Source of the DNA: Arbacia lixula
Lineage: Eukaryota; Echinodermata; Echinoidea; Arbacioida; Arbaciidae
Direction of reading: 5' to 3'
DNA length: 64,000 bases
NCBI GenBank assembly: GCA_963669155.1
Contig: OZ022580.1
Span: 19,181,736-19,245,735, forward strand
The notes under the pieces are model-generated. The model did no database searches, was not told the DNA's origin, and saw only the letters and a list, made by a program, of their open reading frames with translations. The translations under genes and the position numbers were made by a program. The first letter of the stretch is position 1, and each line of letters opens with the position of its first letter. Of the stretch, positions 26,473-41,056 are shown one piece after another.

Positions 26473-27290
26473 CTGTGAGTGTAATATTGTAAGCCATAGG
26501 ACACATGTTATCTTTAAAAGAAAACTACGAACGATGGATAGGCCTACATTTATATTAATTTAAGAGTAAACACTGATCAAATCACACGAATTGAAGTCTC
26601 ATGAGCATCGATGTCTCATAAGAAAGTATGAGTGAGATATATCACTGTAGCTGTTATATGATGAAACGGACAAATATATATCTTAGTATATGATATTGAT
26701 ACTACACCATCGCAGGGGGAAACTACATCGATGTCTGGTAATGATGTAAATGCTGTTGCTTCGGTCTCTGTGCGGTGATATCGGACACATAATTTTTAAA
26801 GATTATTACGAACAATATATAGACCTATACTCACTTTTATATTAACCTAGGAGTAACGGTTTTTCGGGAGATTTTTACATATCATTTATCACTACTTAGA
26901 ACAAAAGGCTCATCGAAACTTGTGTAGTAAATAACCATTGAATATTACATGGTATAACATTTCCTAAAACTTCGTAATCTCTTCTTAAAGTTAAAGAAAT
27001 GAATTTGAAATGATTATCCATATTCTGCCGTTAAATCAAAACATGTTATACAGGAAAGCTTAAAAGCAATTTAAGTACACTAAGTATGGATCACTACCAT
27101 GATTGCTCTTTACGAACCAGTAATGTTGACATTAGAATAATCTATTTCGTCCTTTCCGGCAGTGTCTTATGCACAACATTTGACTATAAAGACTTTTTAA
27201 AGATTATGGTGGTACGGACATGTAATCTATACATGTTACACGAGTAAGCTTTACCAGTAATAAAGAGATACCACTCCACTTATTACGAAC

Positions 27291-27530
27291 CAGTAATGGT
27301 GACTTGGAATTCTTGTTCCGCGCTATTAGAGGAGTTGTCTACTGCGGTACAGACGACGTTTGTCACACCAAGAGGAAAGGTACTTCCCGAGGCCGGATTG
27401 CAGGTCACGGTAGGGGAGGAATCACAGTTGTCCATAGCAGTGACGCTGAATGATACTACAGCATCGCAGGAGCCATCATCCGTAACTGCTGAGATGTTTT
27501 GCATGGCTGTGAATACCGGTGCCTCGTTAT
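27291..27530 (-). CDS. HYR exon 26
   Basis: Same domain. The intron below (26473-27290) carries both special markers of the intron below exon 25, so these two units look like a recent single-unit duplication. Confidence 0.9.
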
Positions 27531-28349
27531 CTGTGAGTGTAATATTGTAAGCCATAGGACACATGTTATCTTTAAAAGAAAACTACGAACGATGGATAGG
27601 CCTACATTTATATTAATTTAAGAGTAAACACTGATCAAATCACACGAATTGAAGTCTCATGAGCATCGATGTCTCATAAGAAAGTATGAGTGAGATATAT
27701 CACTGTAGCTGTTATATGATGAAACGGACAAATATATATCTTAGTATATGATATTGATACTACACCATCGCAGGGGGAAACTACATCGATGTCTGGTAAT
27801 GATGTAAATGCTGTTGCTTCGGTCTCTGTGCGGTGATATCGGACACATATTTTTTTAAAGATTATTACGAACAATATATAGACCTATACTCACTTTTATA
27901 TTAACCTAGGAGTAACGGTTTTTCGGGAGATTTTTACATATCATTTATCACTACTTAGAACAGAAGGCTCATCGAAACTTGTGTAGTAAATAACCATTGA
28001 ATATTACATGGTATAACATTTCCTAAAACTTCGTAATCTCTTCTTAAAGTTAAAGAAATGAATTTGAAATGATTATCCATATTCTGCCGTTAAATCAAAA
28101 CATGTTATACAGGAAAGCTTAAAAGCAATTTAAGTACACTAAGTATGGATCACTACCATGATTGCTCTTTACGAACCAGTAATGTTGACATTAGAATAAT
28201 CTATTTCGTCCTTTCCGGCAGTGTCTTATGCACAACATTTGACTATAAAGACTTTTTAAAGATTGTGGTGGTACGGACATGTAATCTATACATGTTACAC
28301 GAGTAAGCTTTACCAGTAATAAAGAGATACCACTCCACTTATTACGAAC

Positions 28350-28589
28350 CAGTAATGGTGACTTGGAATTCTTGTTCCGCGCTATTAGAGGAGTTGTCTA
28401 CTGCGGTACAGACGACGTTTGTCACACCAAGAGGAAAGGTACTTCCCGAGGCCGGATTGCAGGTCACGGTAGGGGAGGAATCACAGTTGTCCATAGCAGT
28501 GACGCTGAATGATACTACAGCATCGCAGGAGCCATCATCCGTAACTGCTGAGATGTTTTGCATGGCTGTGAATACCGGTGCCTCGTTAT
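28350..28589 (-). CDS. HYR exon 27
   Basis: Same domain. The intron below (27531-28349) is haplotype A with aaagattatt and gattgtggtgg. This type alternates with the cataattttt type from here to exon 32. Confidence 0.9.
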
Positions 28590-29407
28590 CTGTGAGTGTA
28601 ATATTGTAAGCCATAGGACACATGTTATCTTTAAAAGAAAACTACGAACGATGGATAGGCCTACATTTATATTAATTTAAGAGTAAACACTGATCAAATC
28701 ACACGAATTGAAGTCTCATGAGCATCGATGTCTCATAAGAAAGTATGAGTGAGATATATCACTGTAGCTGTTATATGATGAAACGGACAAATATATATCT
28801 TAGTATATGATATTGATACTACACCATCGCAGGGGGAAACTACATCGATGTCTGGTAATGATGTAAATGCTGTTGCTTCGGTCTCTGTGCGGTGATATCG
28901 GACACATAATTTTTAAAGATTATTACGAACAATTTATAGACCTATACTCACTTTTATATTAACCTAGGAGTAACGGTTTTTCGGGAGATTTTTACATATC
29001 ATTTATCACTACTTAGAACAGAAGGCTCATCGAAACTTGTGTAGTAAATAACCATTGAATATTACATGGTATAACATTTCCTAAAACTTCGTAATCTCTT
29101 CTTAAAGTTAAAGAAATGAATTTGAAATGATTATCCATATTCTGCCGTTAAATCAAAACATGTTATACAGGAAAGCTTAAAAGCAATTTAAGTACACTAA
29201 GTATGGATCACTACCATGATTGCTCTTTACGAACCAGTAATGTTGACATTAGAATAATCTATTTCGTCCTTTCCGGCAGTGTCTTATGCACAACATTTGA
29301 CTATAAAGACTTTTTAAAGATTATGGTGGTACGGACATGTAATCTATACATGTTACACGAGTAAGCTTTACCAGTAATAAAGAGATACCACTCCACTTAT
29401 TACGAAC

Positions 29408-29647
29408 CAGTAATGGTGACTTGGAATTCTTGTTCCGCGCTATTAGAGGAGTTGTCTACTGCGGTACAGACGACGTTTGTCACACCAAGAGGAAAGGTAC
29501 TTCCCGAGGCCGGATTGCAGGTCACGGTAGGGGAGGAATCACAGTTGTCCATAGCAGTGACGCTGAATGATACTACAGCATCGCAGGAGCCATCATCCGT
29601 AACTGCTGAGATGTTTTGCATGGCTGTGAATACCGGTGCCTCGTTAT
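29408..29647 (-). CDS. HYR exon 28
   Basis: Same domain. The intron below (28590-29407, 818 bp) is haplotype A with cataatttttaaag and a private caatttatag near 28,930. Confidence 0.9.
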
Positions 29648-30466
29648 CTGTGAGTGTAATATTGTAAGCCATAGGACACATGTTATCTTTAAAAGAAAAC
29701 TACGAACGATGGATAGGCCTACATTTATATTAATTTAAGAGTAAACACTGATCAAATCACACGAATTGAAGTCTCATGAGCATCGATGTCTCATAAGAAA
29801 GTATGAGTGAGATATATCACTGTAGCTGTTATATGATGAAACGGACAAATATATATCTTAGTATATGATATTGATACTACACCATCGCAGGGGGAAACTA
29901 CATCGATGTCTGGTAATGATGTAAATGCTGTTGCTTCGGTCTCTGTGCGGTGATATCGGACACATATTTTTTTAAAGATTATTACGAACAATATATAGAC
30001 CTATACTCACTTTTATATTAACCTAGGAGTAACGGTTTTTCGGGAGATTTTTACATATCATTTATCACTACTTAGAACAGAAGGCTCATCGAAACTTGTG
30101 TAGTAAATAACCATTGAATATTACATGGTATAACATTTCCTAAAACTTCGTAATCTCTTCTTAAAGTTAAAGAAATGAATTTGAAATGATTATCCATATT
30201 CTGCCGTTAAATCAAAACATGTTATACAGGAAAGCTTAAAAGCAATTTAAGTACACTAAGTATGGATCACTACCATGATTGCTCTTTACGAACCAGTAAT
30301 GTTGACATTAGAATAATCTATTTCGTCCTTTCCGGCAGTGTCTTATGCACAACATTTGACTATAAAGACTTTTTAAAGATTGTGGTGGTACGGACATGTA
30401 ATCTATACATGTTACACGAGTAAGCTTTACCAGTAATAAAGAGATACCACTCCACTTATTACGAAC

Positions 30467-30706
30467 CAGTAATGGTGACTTGGAATTCTTGTTCCGCGCT
30501 ATTAGAGGAGTTGTCTACTGCGGTACAGACGACGTTTGTCACACCAAGAGGAAAGGTACTTCCCGAGGCCGGATTGCAGGTCACGGTAGGGGAGGAATCA
30601 CAGTTGTCCATAGCAGTGACGCTGAATGATACTACAGCATCGCAGGAGCCATCATCCGTAACTGCTGAGATGTTTTGCATGGCTGTGAATACCGGTGCCT
30701 CGTTAT
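30467..30706 (-). CDS. HYR exon 29
   Basis: Same domain. The intron below (29648-30466) matches the one below exon 27, with gattgtggtgg. Confidence 0.9.
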
Positions 30707-31525
30707 CTGTGAGTGTAATATTGTAAGCCATAGGACACATGTTATCTTTAAAAGAAAACTACGAACGATGGATAGGCCTACATTTATATTAATTTAAGAG
30801 TAAACACTGATCAAATCACACGAATTGAAGTCTCATGAGCATCGATGTCTCATAAGAAAGTATGAGTGAGATATATCACTGTAGCTGTTATATGATGAAA
30901 CGGACAAATATATATCTTAGTATATGATATTGATACTACACCATCGCAGGGGGAAACTACATCGATGTCTGGTAATGATGTAAATGCTGTTGCTTCGGTC
31001 TCTGTGCGGTGATATCGGACACATAATTTTTTAAAGATTATTACGAACAATATATAGACCTATACTCACTTTTATATTAACCTAGGAGTAACGGTTTTTC
31101 GGGAGATTTTTACATATCATTTATCACTACTTAGAACAGAAGGCTCATCGAAACTTGTGTAGTAAATAACCATTGAATATTACATGGTATAACATTTCCT
31201 AAAACTTCGTAATCTCTTCTTAAAGTTAAAGAAATGAATTTGAAATGATTATCCATATTCTGCCGTTAAATCAAAACATGTTATACAGGAAAGCTTAAAA
31301 GCAATTTAAGTACACTAAGTATGGATCACTACCATGATTGCTCTTTACGAACCAGTAATGTTGACATTAGAATAATCTATTTCGTCCTTTCCGGCAGTGT
31401 CTTATGCACAACATTTGACTATAAAGACTTTTTAAAGATTATGGTGGTACGGACATGTAATCTATACATGTTACACGAGTAAGCTTTACCAGTAATAAAG
31501 AGATACCACTCCACTTATTACGAAC

Positions 31526-31765
31526 CAGTAATGGTGACTTGGAATTCTTGTTCCGCGCTATTAGAGGAGTTGTCTACTGCGGTACAGACGACGTTTGTCA
31601 CACCAAGAGGAAAGGTACTTCCCGAGGCCGGATTGCAGGTCACGGTAGGGGAGGAATCACAGTTGTCCATAGCAGTGACGCTGAATGATACTACAGCATC
31701 GCAGGAGCCATCATCCGTAACTGCTGAGATGTTTTGCATGGCTGTGAATACCGGTGCCTCGTTAT
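31526..31765 (-). CDS. HYR exon 30
   Basis: Same domain. The intron below (30707-31525) is the cataattttt type with one extra T, which restores the 819-bp length. Confidence 0.9.
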
Positions 31766-32584
31766 CTGTGAGTGTAATATTGTAAGCCATAGGACACATG
31801 TTATCTTTAAAAGAAAACTACGAACGATGGATAGGCCTACATTTATATTAATTTAAGAGTAAACACTGATCAAATCACACGAATTGAAGTCTCATGAGCA
31901 TCGATGTCTCATAAGAAAGTATGAGTGAGATATATCACTGTAGCTGTTATATGATGAAACGGACAAATATATATCTTAGTATATGATATTGATACTACAC
32001 CATCGCAGGGGGAAACTACATCGATGTCTGGTAATGATGTAAATGCTGTTGCTTCGGTCTCTGTGCGGTGATATCGGACACATATTTTTTTAAAGATTAT
32101 TACGAACAATATATAGACCTATACTCACTTTTATATTAACCTAGGAGTAACGGTTTTTCGGGAGATTTTTACATATCATTTATCACTACTTAGAACAGAA
32201 GGCTCATCGAAACTTGTGTAGTAAATAACCATTGAATATTACATGGTATAACATTTCCTAAAACTTCGTAATCTCTTCTTAAAGTTAAAGAAATGAATTT
32301 GAAATGATTATCCATATTCTGCCGTTAAATCAAAACATGTTATACAGGAAAGCTTAAAAGCAATTTAAGTACACTAAGTATGGATCACTACCATGATTGC
32401 TCTTTACGAACCAGTAATGTTGACATTAGAATAATCTATTTCGTCCTTTCCGGCAGTGTCTTATGCACAACATTTGACTATAAAGACTTTTTAAAGATTG
32501 TGGTGGTACGGACATGTAATCTATACATGTTACACGAGTAAGCTTTACCAGTAATAAAGAGATACCACTCCACTTATTACGAAC

Positions 32585-32824
32585 CAGTAATGGTGACTTG
32601 GAATTCTTGTTCCGCGCTATTAGAGGAGTTGTCTACTGCGGTACAGACGACGTTTGTCACACCAAGAGGAAAGGTACTTCCCGAGGCCGGATTGCAGGTC
32701 ACGGTAGGGGAGGAATCACAGTTGTCCATAGCAGTGACGCTGAATGATACTACAGCATCGCAGGAGCCATCATCCGTAACTGCTGAGATGTTTTGCATGG
32801 CTGTGAATACCGGTGCCTCGTTAT
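32585..32824 (-). CDS. HYR exon 31
   Basis: Same domain. The intron below (31766-32584) matches those below exons 27 and 29, with gattgtggtgg. Confidence 0.9.
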
Positions 32825-33642
32825 CTGTGAGTGTAATATTGTAAGCCATAGGACACATGTTATCTTTAAAAGAAAACTACGAACGATGGATAGACCTACA
32901 TTTATATTAATTTAAGAGTAAACACTGATCAAATCACACGAATTGAAGTCTCATGAGCATCGATGTCTCATAAGAAAGTATGAGTGAGATATATCACTGT
33001 AGCTGTTATATGATGAAACGGACAAATATATATCTTAGTATATGATATTGATACTACACCATCGCAGGGGGAAACTACATCGATGTCTGGTAATGATGTA
33101 AATGCTGTTGCTTCGGTCTCTGTGCGGTGATATCGGACACATAATTTTTAAAGATTATTACGAACAATATATAGACCTATACTCACTTTTATATTAACCT
33201 AGGAGTAACGGTTTTTCGGGAGATTTTTACATATCATTTATCACTACTTAGAACAGAAGGCTCATCGAAACTTGTGTAGTAAATAACCATTGAATATTAC
33301 ATGGTATAACATTTCCTAAAACTTCGTAATCTCTTCTTAAAGTTAAAGAAATGAATTTGAAATGATTATCCATATTCTGCCGTTAAATCAAAACATGTTA
33401 TACAGGAAAGCTTAAAAGCAATTTAAGTACACTAAGTATGGATCACTACCATGATTGCTCTTTACGAACCAGTAATGTTGACATTAGAATAATCTATTTC
33501 GTCCTTTCCGGCAGTGTCTTATGCACAACATTTGACTATAAAGACTTTTTAAAGATTATGGTGGTACGGACATGTAATCTATACATGTTACACGAGTAAG
33601 CTTTACCAGTAATAAAGAGATACCACTCCACTTATTACGAAC

Positions 33643-33882
33643 CAGTAATGGTGACTTGGAATTCTTGTTCCGCGCTATTAGAGGAGTTGTCTACTGCGGT
33701 ACAGACGACGTTTGTCACACCAAGAGGAAAGGTACTTCCCGAGGCCGGATTGCAGGTCACGGTAGGGGAGGAATCACAGTTGTCCATAGCAGTGACGCTG
33801 AATGATACTACAGCATCGCAGGAGCCATCATCCGTAACTGCTGAGATGTTTTGCATGGCTGTGAATACCGGTGCCTCGTTAT
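33643..33882 (-). CDS. HYR exon 32
   Basis: Same domain. The intron below (32825-33642, 818 bp) has cataattttt together with gatagacctac. The same combination is found below exon 52, 21,178 bp away. Confidence 0.9.
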
Positions 33883-34701
33883 CTGTGAGTGTAATATTGT
33901 AAGCCATAGGACACATGTTATCTTTAAAAGAAAACTACGAACGATGGATAGGCCTACATTTATATTAATTTAAGAGTAAACACTGATCAAATCACACGAA
34001 TTGAAGTCTCATGAGCATCGATGTCTCATAAGAAAGTATGAGTGAGATATATCACTGTAGCTGTTATATGATGAAACGGACAAATATATATCTTAGTATA
34101 TGATATTGATACTACACCATCGCAGGGGGAAACTACATCGATGTCTGGTAATGATGTAAATGCTGTTGCTTCGGTCTCTGTGCGGTGATATCGGACACAT
34201 ATTTTTTTAAAGATTATTACGAACAATATATAGACCTATACTCACTTTTATATTAACCTAGGAGTAACGGTTTTTCGGGAGATTTTTACATATCATTTAT
34301 CACTACTTAGAACAGAAGGCTCATCGAAACTTGTGTAGTAAATAACCATTGAATATTACATGGTATAACATTTCCTAAAACTTCGTAATCTCTTCTTAAA
34401 GTTAAAGAAATGAATTTGAAATGATTATCCATATTCTGCCGTTAAATCAAAACATGTTATACAGGAAAGCTTAAAAGCAATTTAAGTACACTAAGTATGG
34501 ATCACTACCATGATTGCTCTTTACGAACCAGTAATGTTGACATTAGAATAATCTATTTCGTCCTTTCCGGCAGTGTCTTATGCACAACATTTGACTATAA
34601 AGACTTTTTAAAGATTATGGTGGTACGGACATGTAATCTATACATGTTACACGAGTAAGCTTTACGAGTAATAAAGAGATACCACTCCACTTATTACGAA
34701 C

Positions 34702-34941
34702 CAGTAATGGTGACTTGGAATTCTTGTTCCGCGCTATTAGAGGAGTTGTCTACTGCGGTACAGACGACGTTTGTCACACCAAGAGGAAAGGTACTTCCCG
34801 AGGCCGGATTGCAGGTCACGGTAGGGGAGGAATCACAGTTGTCCATAGCAGTGACGCTGAATGATACTACAGCATCACAGGAGCCATCATCCGTAACTGC
34901 TGAGATGTTTTGCATGGCTGTGAATACCGGTGCCTCGTTAT
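34702..34941 (-). CDS. HYR exon 33, with a synonymous change
   Basis: Same domain. A g-to-a change in gcatcacagg at about 34,877 makes the codon of Cys22 TGT in place of TGC. Only exon 53 shares it. The intron below (33883-34701) is haplotype A with aaagattatt. Confidence 0.9.
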
Positions 34942-35760
34942 CTGTGAGTGTAATATTGTAAGCCATAGGACACATGTTATCTTTAAAAGAAAACTACGAA
35001 CGATGGATAGACCTACATTTATATTAATTTAAGAGTAAACACTGATCAAATCACACGAATTGAAGTCTCATGAGCATCGATGTCTCATAAGAAAGTATGA
35101 GTGAGATATATCACTGTAGCTGTTATATGATGAAACGGACAAATATATATCTTAGTATATGATATTGATACTACACCATCGCAGGGGGAAACTACATCGA
35201 TGTCTGGTAATGATGTAAATGCTGTTGCTTCGGTCTCTGTGCGGTGATATCGGACACATATTTTTTTAAAGATAATTACGAACAATATATAGACCTATAC
35301 TCACTTTTATATTAACCTAGGAGTAACGGTTTTTCGGGAGATTTTTACATATCATTTATCACTACTTAGAACAGAAGGCTCATCGAAACTTGTGTAGTAA
35401 ATAACCATTGAATATTACATGGTATAACATTTCCTAAAACTTCGTAATCTCTTCTTAAAGTTAAAGAAATGAATTTGAAATGATTATCCATATTCTGCCG
35501 TTAAATCAAAACATGTTATACAGGAAAGCTTAAAAGCAATTTAAGTACACTAAGTATGGATCACTACCATGATTGCTCTTTACGAACCAGTAATGTTGAC
35601 ATTAGAATAATCTATTTCGTCCTTTCCGGCAGTGTCTTATGCACAACATTTGACTATAAAGACTTTTTAAAGATTATGGTGGTACGGACATGTAATCTAT
35701 ACATGTTACACGAGTAAGCTTTACCAGTAATAAAGAGATACCACTCCACTTATTACGAAC

Positions 35761-36000
35761 CAGTAATGGTGACTTGGAATTCTTGTTCCGCGCTATTAGA
35801 GGAGTTGTCTACTGCGGTACAGACGACGTTTGTCACACCAAGAGGAAAGGTACTTCCCGAGGCCGGATTGCAGGTCACGGTAGGGGAGGAATCACAGTTG
35901 TCCATAGCAGTGACGCTGAATGATACTACAGCATCGCAGGAGCCATCATCCGTAACTGCTGAGATGTTTTGCATGGCTGTGAATACCGGTGCCTCGTTAT
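35761..36000 (-). CDS. HYR exon 34
   Basis: Same domain. The intron below (34942-35760) is haplotype A with gatagacctac and aaagataatt, as below exon 54. Confidence 0.9.
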
Positions 36001-36819
36001 CTGTGAGTGTAATATTGTAAGCCATAGGACACATGTTATCTTTAAAAGAAAACTACAACCGATGGATAGACCTACATTTATATTAATTTAAGAGTAAACA
36101 CTGATCAAATCACATGAATTGAAGTCTCATGAGCATCGATGTCTCATAAGAAAGTATTTGTGAGATATATCACTATAGCTGTTATATGATGAAACGGACA
36201 AATATATATCTTAGTATATTATATTGATACTACACTATCGCAGGGGGAAACTACATCGATGTTTGGTAATGATGTAAATGCTGTTGCTTCGGTCTCTGTG
36301 CGGTGATATCGGACACATATTTTTTAAAGATAATTACGAACAATATATAGACCTATATTCACTTTTACATTAACCTAGGAGTAACGGTTTTTCGGGAGAT
36401 TTTTACATATCATTTATCACTACTTAGAACAGAAGGCTCATCGAAACTTGTGTAGTAAATAACCATTAAATATAACAAGGTATAACAGTTCCTCAAACTT
36501 ACGTAATCTGTTCTTAAAGTTAAAGAAATGAATTTGAAATGATTATCCGTATTCTGCCGTTAAATCAAAACATGTTATACAGGAAAGCTTAAAAGCAAGT
36601 CAAGTAGACTGAGTATGGATCACTACCATGATTGCTCTTTACGAACCAGTAATGTTGACATTAGAATAATCTATTTCGTCCTTTCCGGCAGTGTCTTATG
36701 CACAACATTTGACTATAAAGACTTTTTAAAGATTATGGTGGTACGGACATCTAATCTATACATGTTACACGAGTAAGCTTTACCAGTAATAAAGAGATAC
36801 CACTCCACTTATTACGAAC

Positions 36820-37059
36820 CAGTAATGGTGACTTGGAATTCTTGTTCCGCGCTATTAGAGGAGTTGTCTACTGCGGTACAGACGACGTTTGTCACACCAA
36901 GAGGAAAGGTACTTCCCGAGGCCGGATTGCAGGTCACGGTAGGGGAGGAATCACAGTTGTCCATAGCAGTGACGCTGAATGATACTACAGCATCGCAGGA
37001 GCCATCATCCGTAACTGCTGAGATGTTTTGCATGGCTGTGAATACCGGTGCCTCGTTAT
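36820..37059 (-). CDS. HYR exon 35
   Basis: Same domain. The intron below (36001-36819) is the B sub-type of exon 21 plus cactatcgcag. That extra marker is otherwise found only below exons 44 and 55. Confidence 0.9.
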
Positions 37060-37878
37060 CTGTGAGTGTAATATTGTAAGCCATAGGACACATGTTATCT
37101 TTAAAAGAAAACTACGAACGATGGATAGGCCTACATTTATATTAATTTAAGAGTAAACACTGATCAAATCACACGAATTGAAGTCTCATGAGCATCGATG
37201 TCTCATAAGAAAGTATGAGTGAGATATATCACTGTAGCTGTTATATGATGAAACGGACAAATATATATCTTAGTATATGATATTGATACTACACCATCGC
37301 AGGGGGAAACTACATCGATGTCTGGTAATGATGTAAATGCTGTTGCTTCGGTCTCTGTGCGGTGATATCGGACACATATTTTTTTAAAGATTATTACGAA
37401 CAATATATAGACCTATACTCACTTTTATATTAACCTAGGAGTAACGGTTTTTCGGGAGATTTTTACATATCATTTATCACTACTTAGAACAGAAGGCTCA
37501 TCGAAACTTGTGTAGTAAATAACCATTGAATATTACATGGTATAACATTTCCTAAAACTTCGTAATCTCTTCTTAAAGTTAAAGAAATGAATTTGAAATG
37601 ATTATCCATATTCTGCCGTTAAATCAAAACATGTTATACAGGAAAGCTTAAAAGCAATTTAAGTACACTAAGTATGGATCATTACCATGATTGCTCTTTA
37701 CGAACCAGTAATGTTGACATTAGAATAATCTATTTCGTCCTTTCCGGCAGTGTCTTATGCACAACATTTGACTATAAAGACTTTTTAAAGATTATGGTGG
37801 TACGGACATGTAATCTATACATGTTACACGAGTTAGCTTTACCAGTAATAAAGAGATACCACTCCACTTATTACGAAC

Positions 37879-38118
37879 CAGTAATGGTGACTTGGAATTC
37901 TTGTTCCGCGCTATTAGAGGAGTTGTCTACTGCGGTACAGACGACGTTTGTCACACCAAGAGGAAAGGTACTTCCCGAGGCCGGATTGCAGGTCACGGTA
38001 GGGGAGGAATCACAGTTGTCCATAGCAGTGACGCTGAATGATACTACAGCATCGCAGGAGCCATCATCCGTAACTGCTGAGATGTTTTGCATGGCTGTGA
38101 ATACCGGTGCCTCGTTAT
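37879..38118 (-). CDS. HYR exon 36
   Basis: Same domain. The intron below (37060-37878) is haplotype A with ggatcattacc and gagttagc, as below exons 24, 37, 42 and 45. Confidence 0.9.
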
Positions 38119-38938
38119 CTGTGAGTGTAATATTGTAAGCCATAGGACACATGTTATCTTTAAAAGAAAACTACGAACGATGGATAGGCCTACATTTATA
38201 TTAATTTAAGAGTAAACACTGATCAAATCACACGAATTGAAGTCTCATGAGCATCGATGTCTCATAAGAAAGTATGAGTGAGATATATCACTGTAGCTGT
38301 TATATGATGAAACGGACAAATATATATCTTAGTATATGATATTGATACTACACCATCGCAGGGGGAAACTACATCGATGTCTGGTAATGATGTAAATGCA
38401 GTTGCTTCGGTCTCTGTGCGGTGATATCGAACACATATTTTTTTAAAGATAATTACGAACAATATATAGACCTATACTCACTTTTATATTAACCTAGGAG
38501 TAACGGTTTTTCGGGAGATTTTTACATATCATTTATCACTACTTAGAACAGAAGGCCTCATCGAAACTTGTGTAGTAAATAACCATTGAATATTACATGG
38601 TATAACATTTCCTAAAACTTCGTAATCTCTTCTTAAAGTTAAAGAAATGAATTTGAAATGATTATCCATATTCTGCCGTTAAATCAAAACATGTTATACA
38701 GGAAAGCTTAAAAGCAATTTAAGTACACTAAGTATGGATCATTACCATGATTGCTCTTTACGAACCAGTAATGTTGACATTAGAATAATCTATTTCGTCC
38801 TTTCCGGCAGTGTCTTATGCACAACATTTGACTATAAAGACTTTTTAAAGATTATGGTGGTACGGACATGTAATCTATACATGTTACACGAGTTAGCTTT
38901 ACCAGTAATAAAGAGATACCACTCCACTTATTACGAAC

Positions 38939-39178
38939 CAGTAATGGTGACTTGGAATTCTTGTTCCGCGCTATTAGAGGAGTTGTCTACTGCGGTACAG
39001 ACGACGTTTGTCACACCAAGAGGAAAGGTACTTCCCGAGGCCGGATTGCAGGTCACGGTAGGGGAGGAATCACAGTTGTCCATAGCAGTGACGCTGAATG
39101 ATACTACAGCATCGCAGGAGCCATCATCCGTAACTGCTGAGATGTTTTGCATGGCTGTGAATACCGGTGCCTCGTTAT
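38939..39178 (-). CDS. HYR exon 37
   Basis: Same domain. The intron below (38119-38938, 820 bp) adds atgcagttgc, atcgaacacat and a private 1-bp insertion (gaaggcctcatc near 38,557), together with ggatcattacc and gagttagc. Confidence 0.9.
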
Positions 39179-39997
39179 CTGTGAGTGTAATATTGTAAGC
39201 CATAGGACACATGTTATCTTTAAAAGAAAACTACGAACGATGGATAGGCCTACATTTATATTAATTTAAGAGTAAACACTGATCAAATCACACGAATTGA
39301 AGTCTCATGAGCATCGATGTCTCATAAGAAAGTATGAGTGAGATATATCACTGTAGCTGTTATATGATGAAACGGACAAATATATATCTTAGTATATGAT
39401 ATTGATACTACACCATCGCAGGGGGAAACTACATCGATGTCTGGTAATGATGTAAATGCAGTTGCTTCGGTCTCTGTGCGGTGATATCGAACACATATTT
39501 TTTTAAAGATAATTACGAACAATATATAGACCTATACTCACTTTTATATTAACCTAGGAGTAACGGTTTTTCGGGAGATTTTTACATATCATTTATCACT
39601 ACTTAGAACAGAAGGCTCATCGAAACTTGTGTAGTAAATAACCATTGAATATTACATGGTATAACATTTCCTAAAACTTCGTAATCTCTTCTTAAAGTTA
39701 AAGAAATGAATTTGAAATGATTATCCATATTCTGCCGTTAAATCAAAACATGTTATACAGGAAAGCTTAAAAGCAATTTAAGTACACTAAGTATGGATCA
39801 CTACCATGATTGCTCTTTACGAACCAGTAATGTTGACATTAGAATAATCTATTTCGTCCTTTCCGGCAGTGTCTTATGCACAACATTTGACTATAAAGAC
39901 TTTTTAAAGATTATGGTGGTACGGACATCTAATCTATACATGTTACACGAGTAAGCTTTACGAGTAATAAAGAGATACCACTCCACTTATTACGAAC

Positions 39998-40237
39998 CAG
40001 TAATGGTGACTTGGAATTCTTGTTCCGCGCTATTAGAGGAGTTGTCTACTGCGGTACAGACGACGTTTGTCACACCAAGAGGAAAGGTACTTCCCGAGGC
40101 CGGATTGCAGGTCACGGTAGGGGAGGAATCACAGTTGTCCATAGCAGTGACGCTGAATGATACTACAGCATCGCAGGAGCCATCATCCGTAACTGCTGAG
40201 ATGTTTTGCATGGCTGTGAATACCGGTGCCTCGTTAT
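39998..40237 (-). CDS. HYR exon 38
   Basis: Same domain. The intron below (39179-39997) is haplotype A with atgcagttgc and atcgaacacat, but it has the common ggatcactacc on its right. Confidence 0.9.
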
Positions 40238-41056
40238 CTGTGAGTGTAATATTGTAAGCCATAGGACACATGTTATCTTTAAAAGAAAACTACAACCGAT
40301 GGATAGACCTACATTTATATTAATTTAAGAGTAAACACTGATCAAATCACATGAATTGAAGTCTCATGAGCATCGATGTCTCATAAGAAAGTATTTGTGA
40401 GATATATCACTATAGCTGTTATATGATGAAACGGACAAATATATATCTTAGTATATTATATTGATACTACACCATCGCAGGGGGAAACTACATCGATGTT
40501 TGGTAATGATGTAAATGCTGTTGCTTCGGTCTCTGTGCGGTGATATCGGACACATATTTTTTAAAGATAATTACGAACAATATATAGACCTATATTCACT
40601 TTTACATTAACCTAGGAGTAACGGTTTTTCGGGAGATTTTTACATATCATTTATCACTACTAAGAACAGAAGGCTCATCGAAACTTGTGTAGTAAATAAC
40701 CATTAAATATAACAAGGTATAACAGTTCCTCAAACTTACGTAATCTGTTCTTAAAGTTAAAGAAATGAATTTGAAATGATTATCCGTATACTGCCGTTAA
40801 ATCAAAACATGTTATACAGGAAAGCTTAAAAGCAAGTCAAGTAGACTGAGTATGGATCACTACCATGATTGCTCTTTACGAACCAGTAATGTTGACATTA
40901 GAATAATCTATTTCGTCCTTTCCGGCAGTGTCTTATACACAACATTTGACTATAAAGACTTTTGAAAGATTATGGTGGTACGGACATCTAATCTATACAT
41001 GTTACACGAGCAAGCTTTACCAGTAATAAAGAGATACCACTCCACTTATTACGAAC

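Larger units (their letters stand above)
25415..27530. repeat. Single-unit duplication, units 25 and 26
   Basis: Both introns carry gaacaaaagg, which I find nowhere else, and cataatttttaaagattat. The offset is 1,058 bp. Confidence 0.8.
27751..36782. repeat. Block of about 9 kb duplicated 21.18 kb to the right, left copy
   Basis: Units 27-35 correspond one to one with units 47-55 at an offset of 21,179 then 21,178 bp. Shared markers in order are: alternation of gattgtggtgg and cataattttt, gatagacctac below 32 and 52, the synonymous exon change in 33 and 53, gatagacctac below 34 and 54, and cactatcgcag below 35 and 55. The two copies differ by only a few private bases. Confidence 0.85.
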
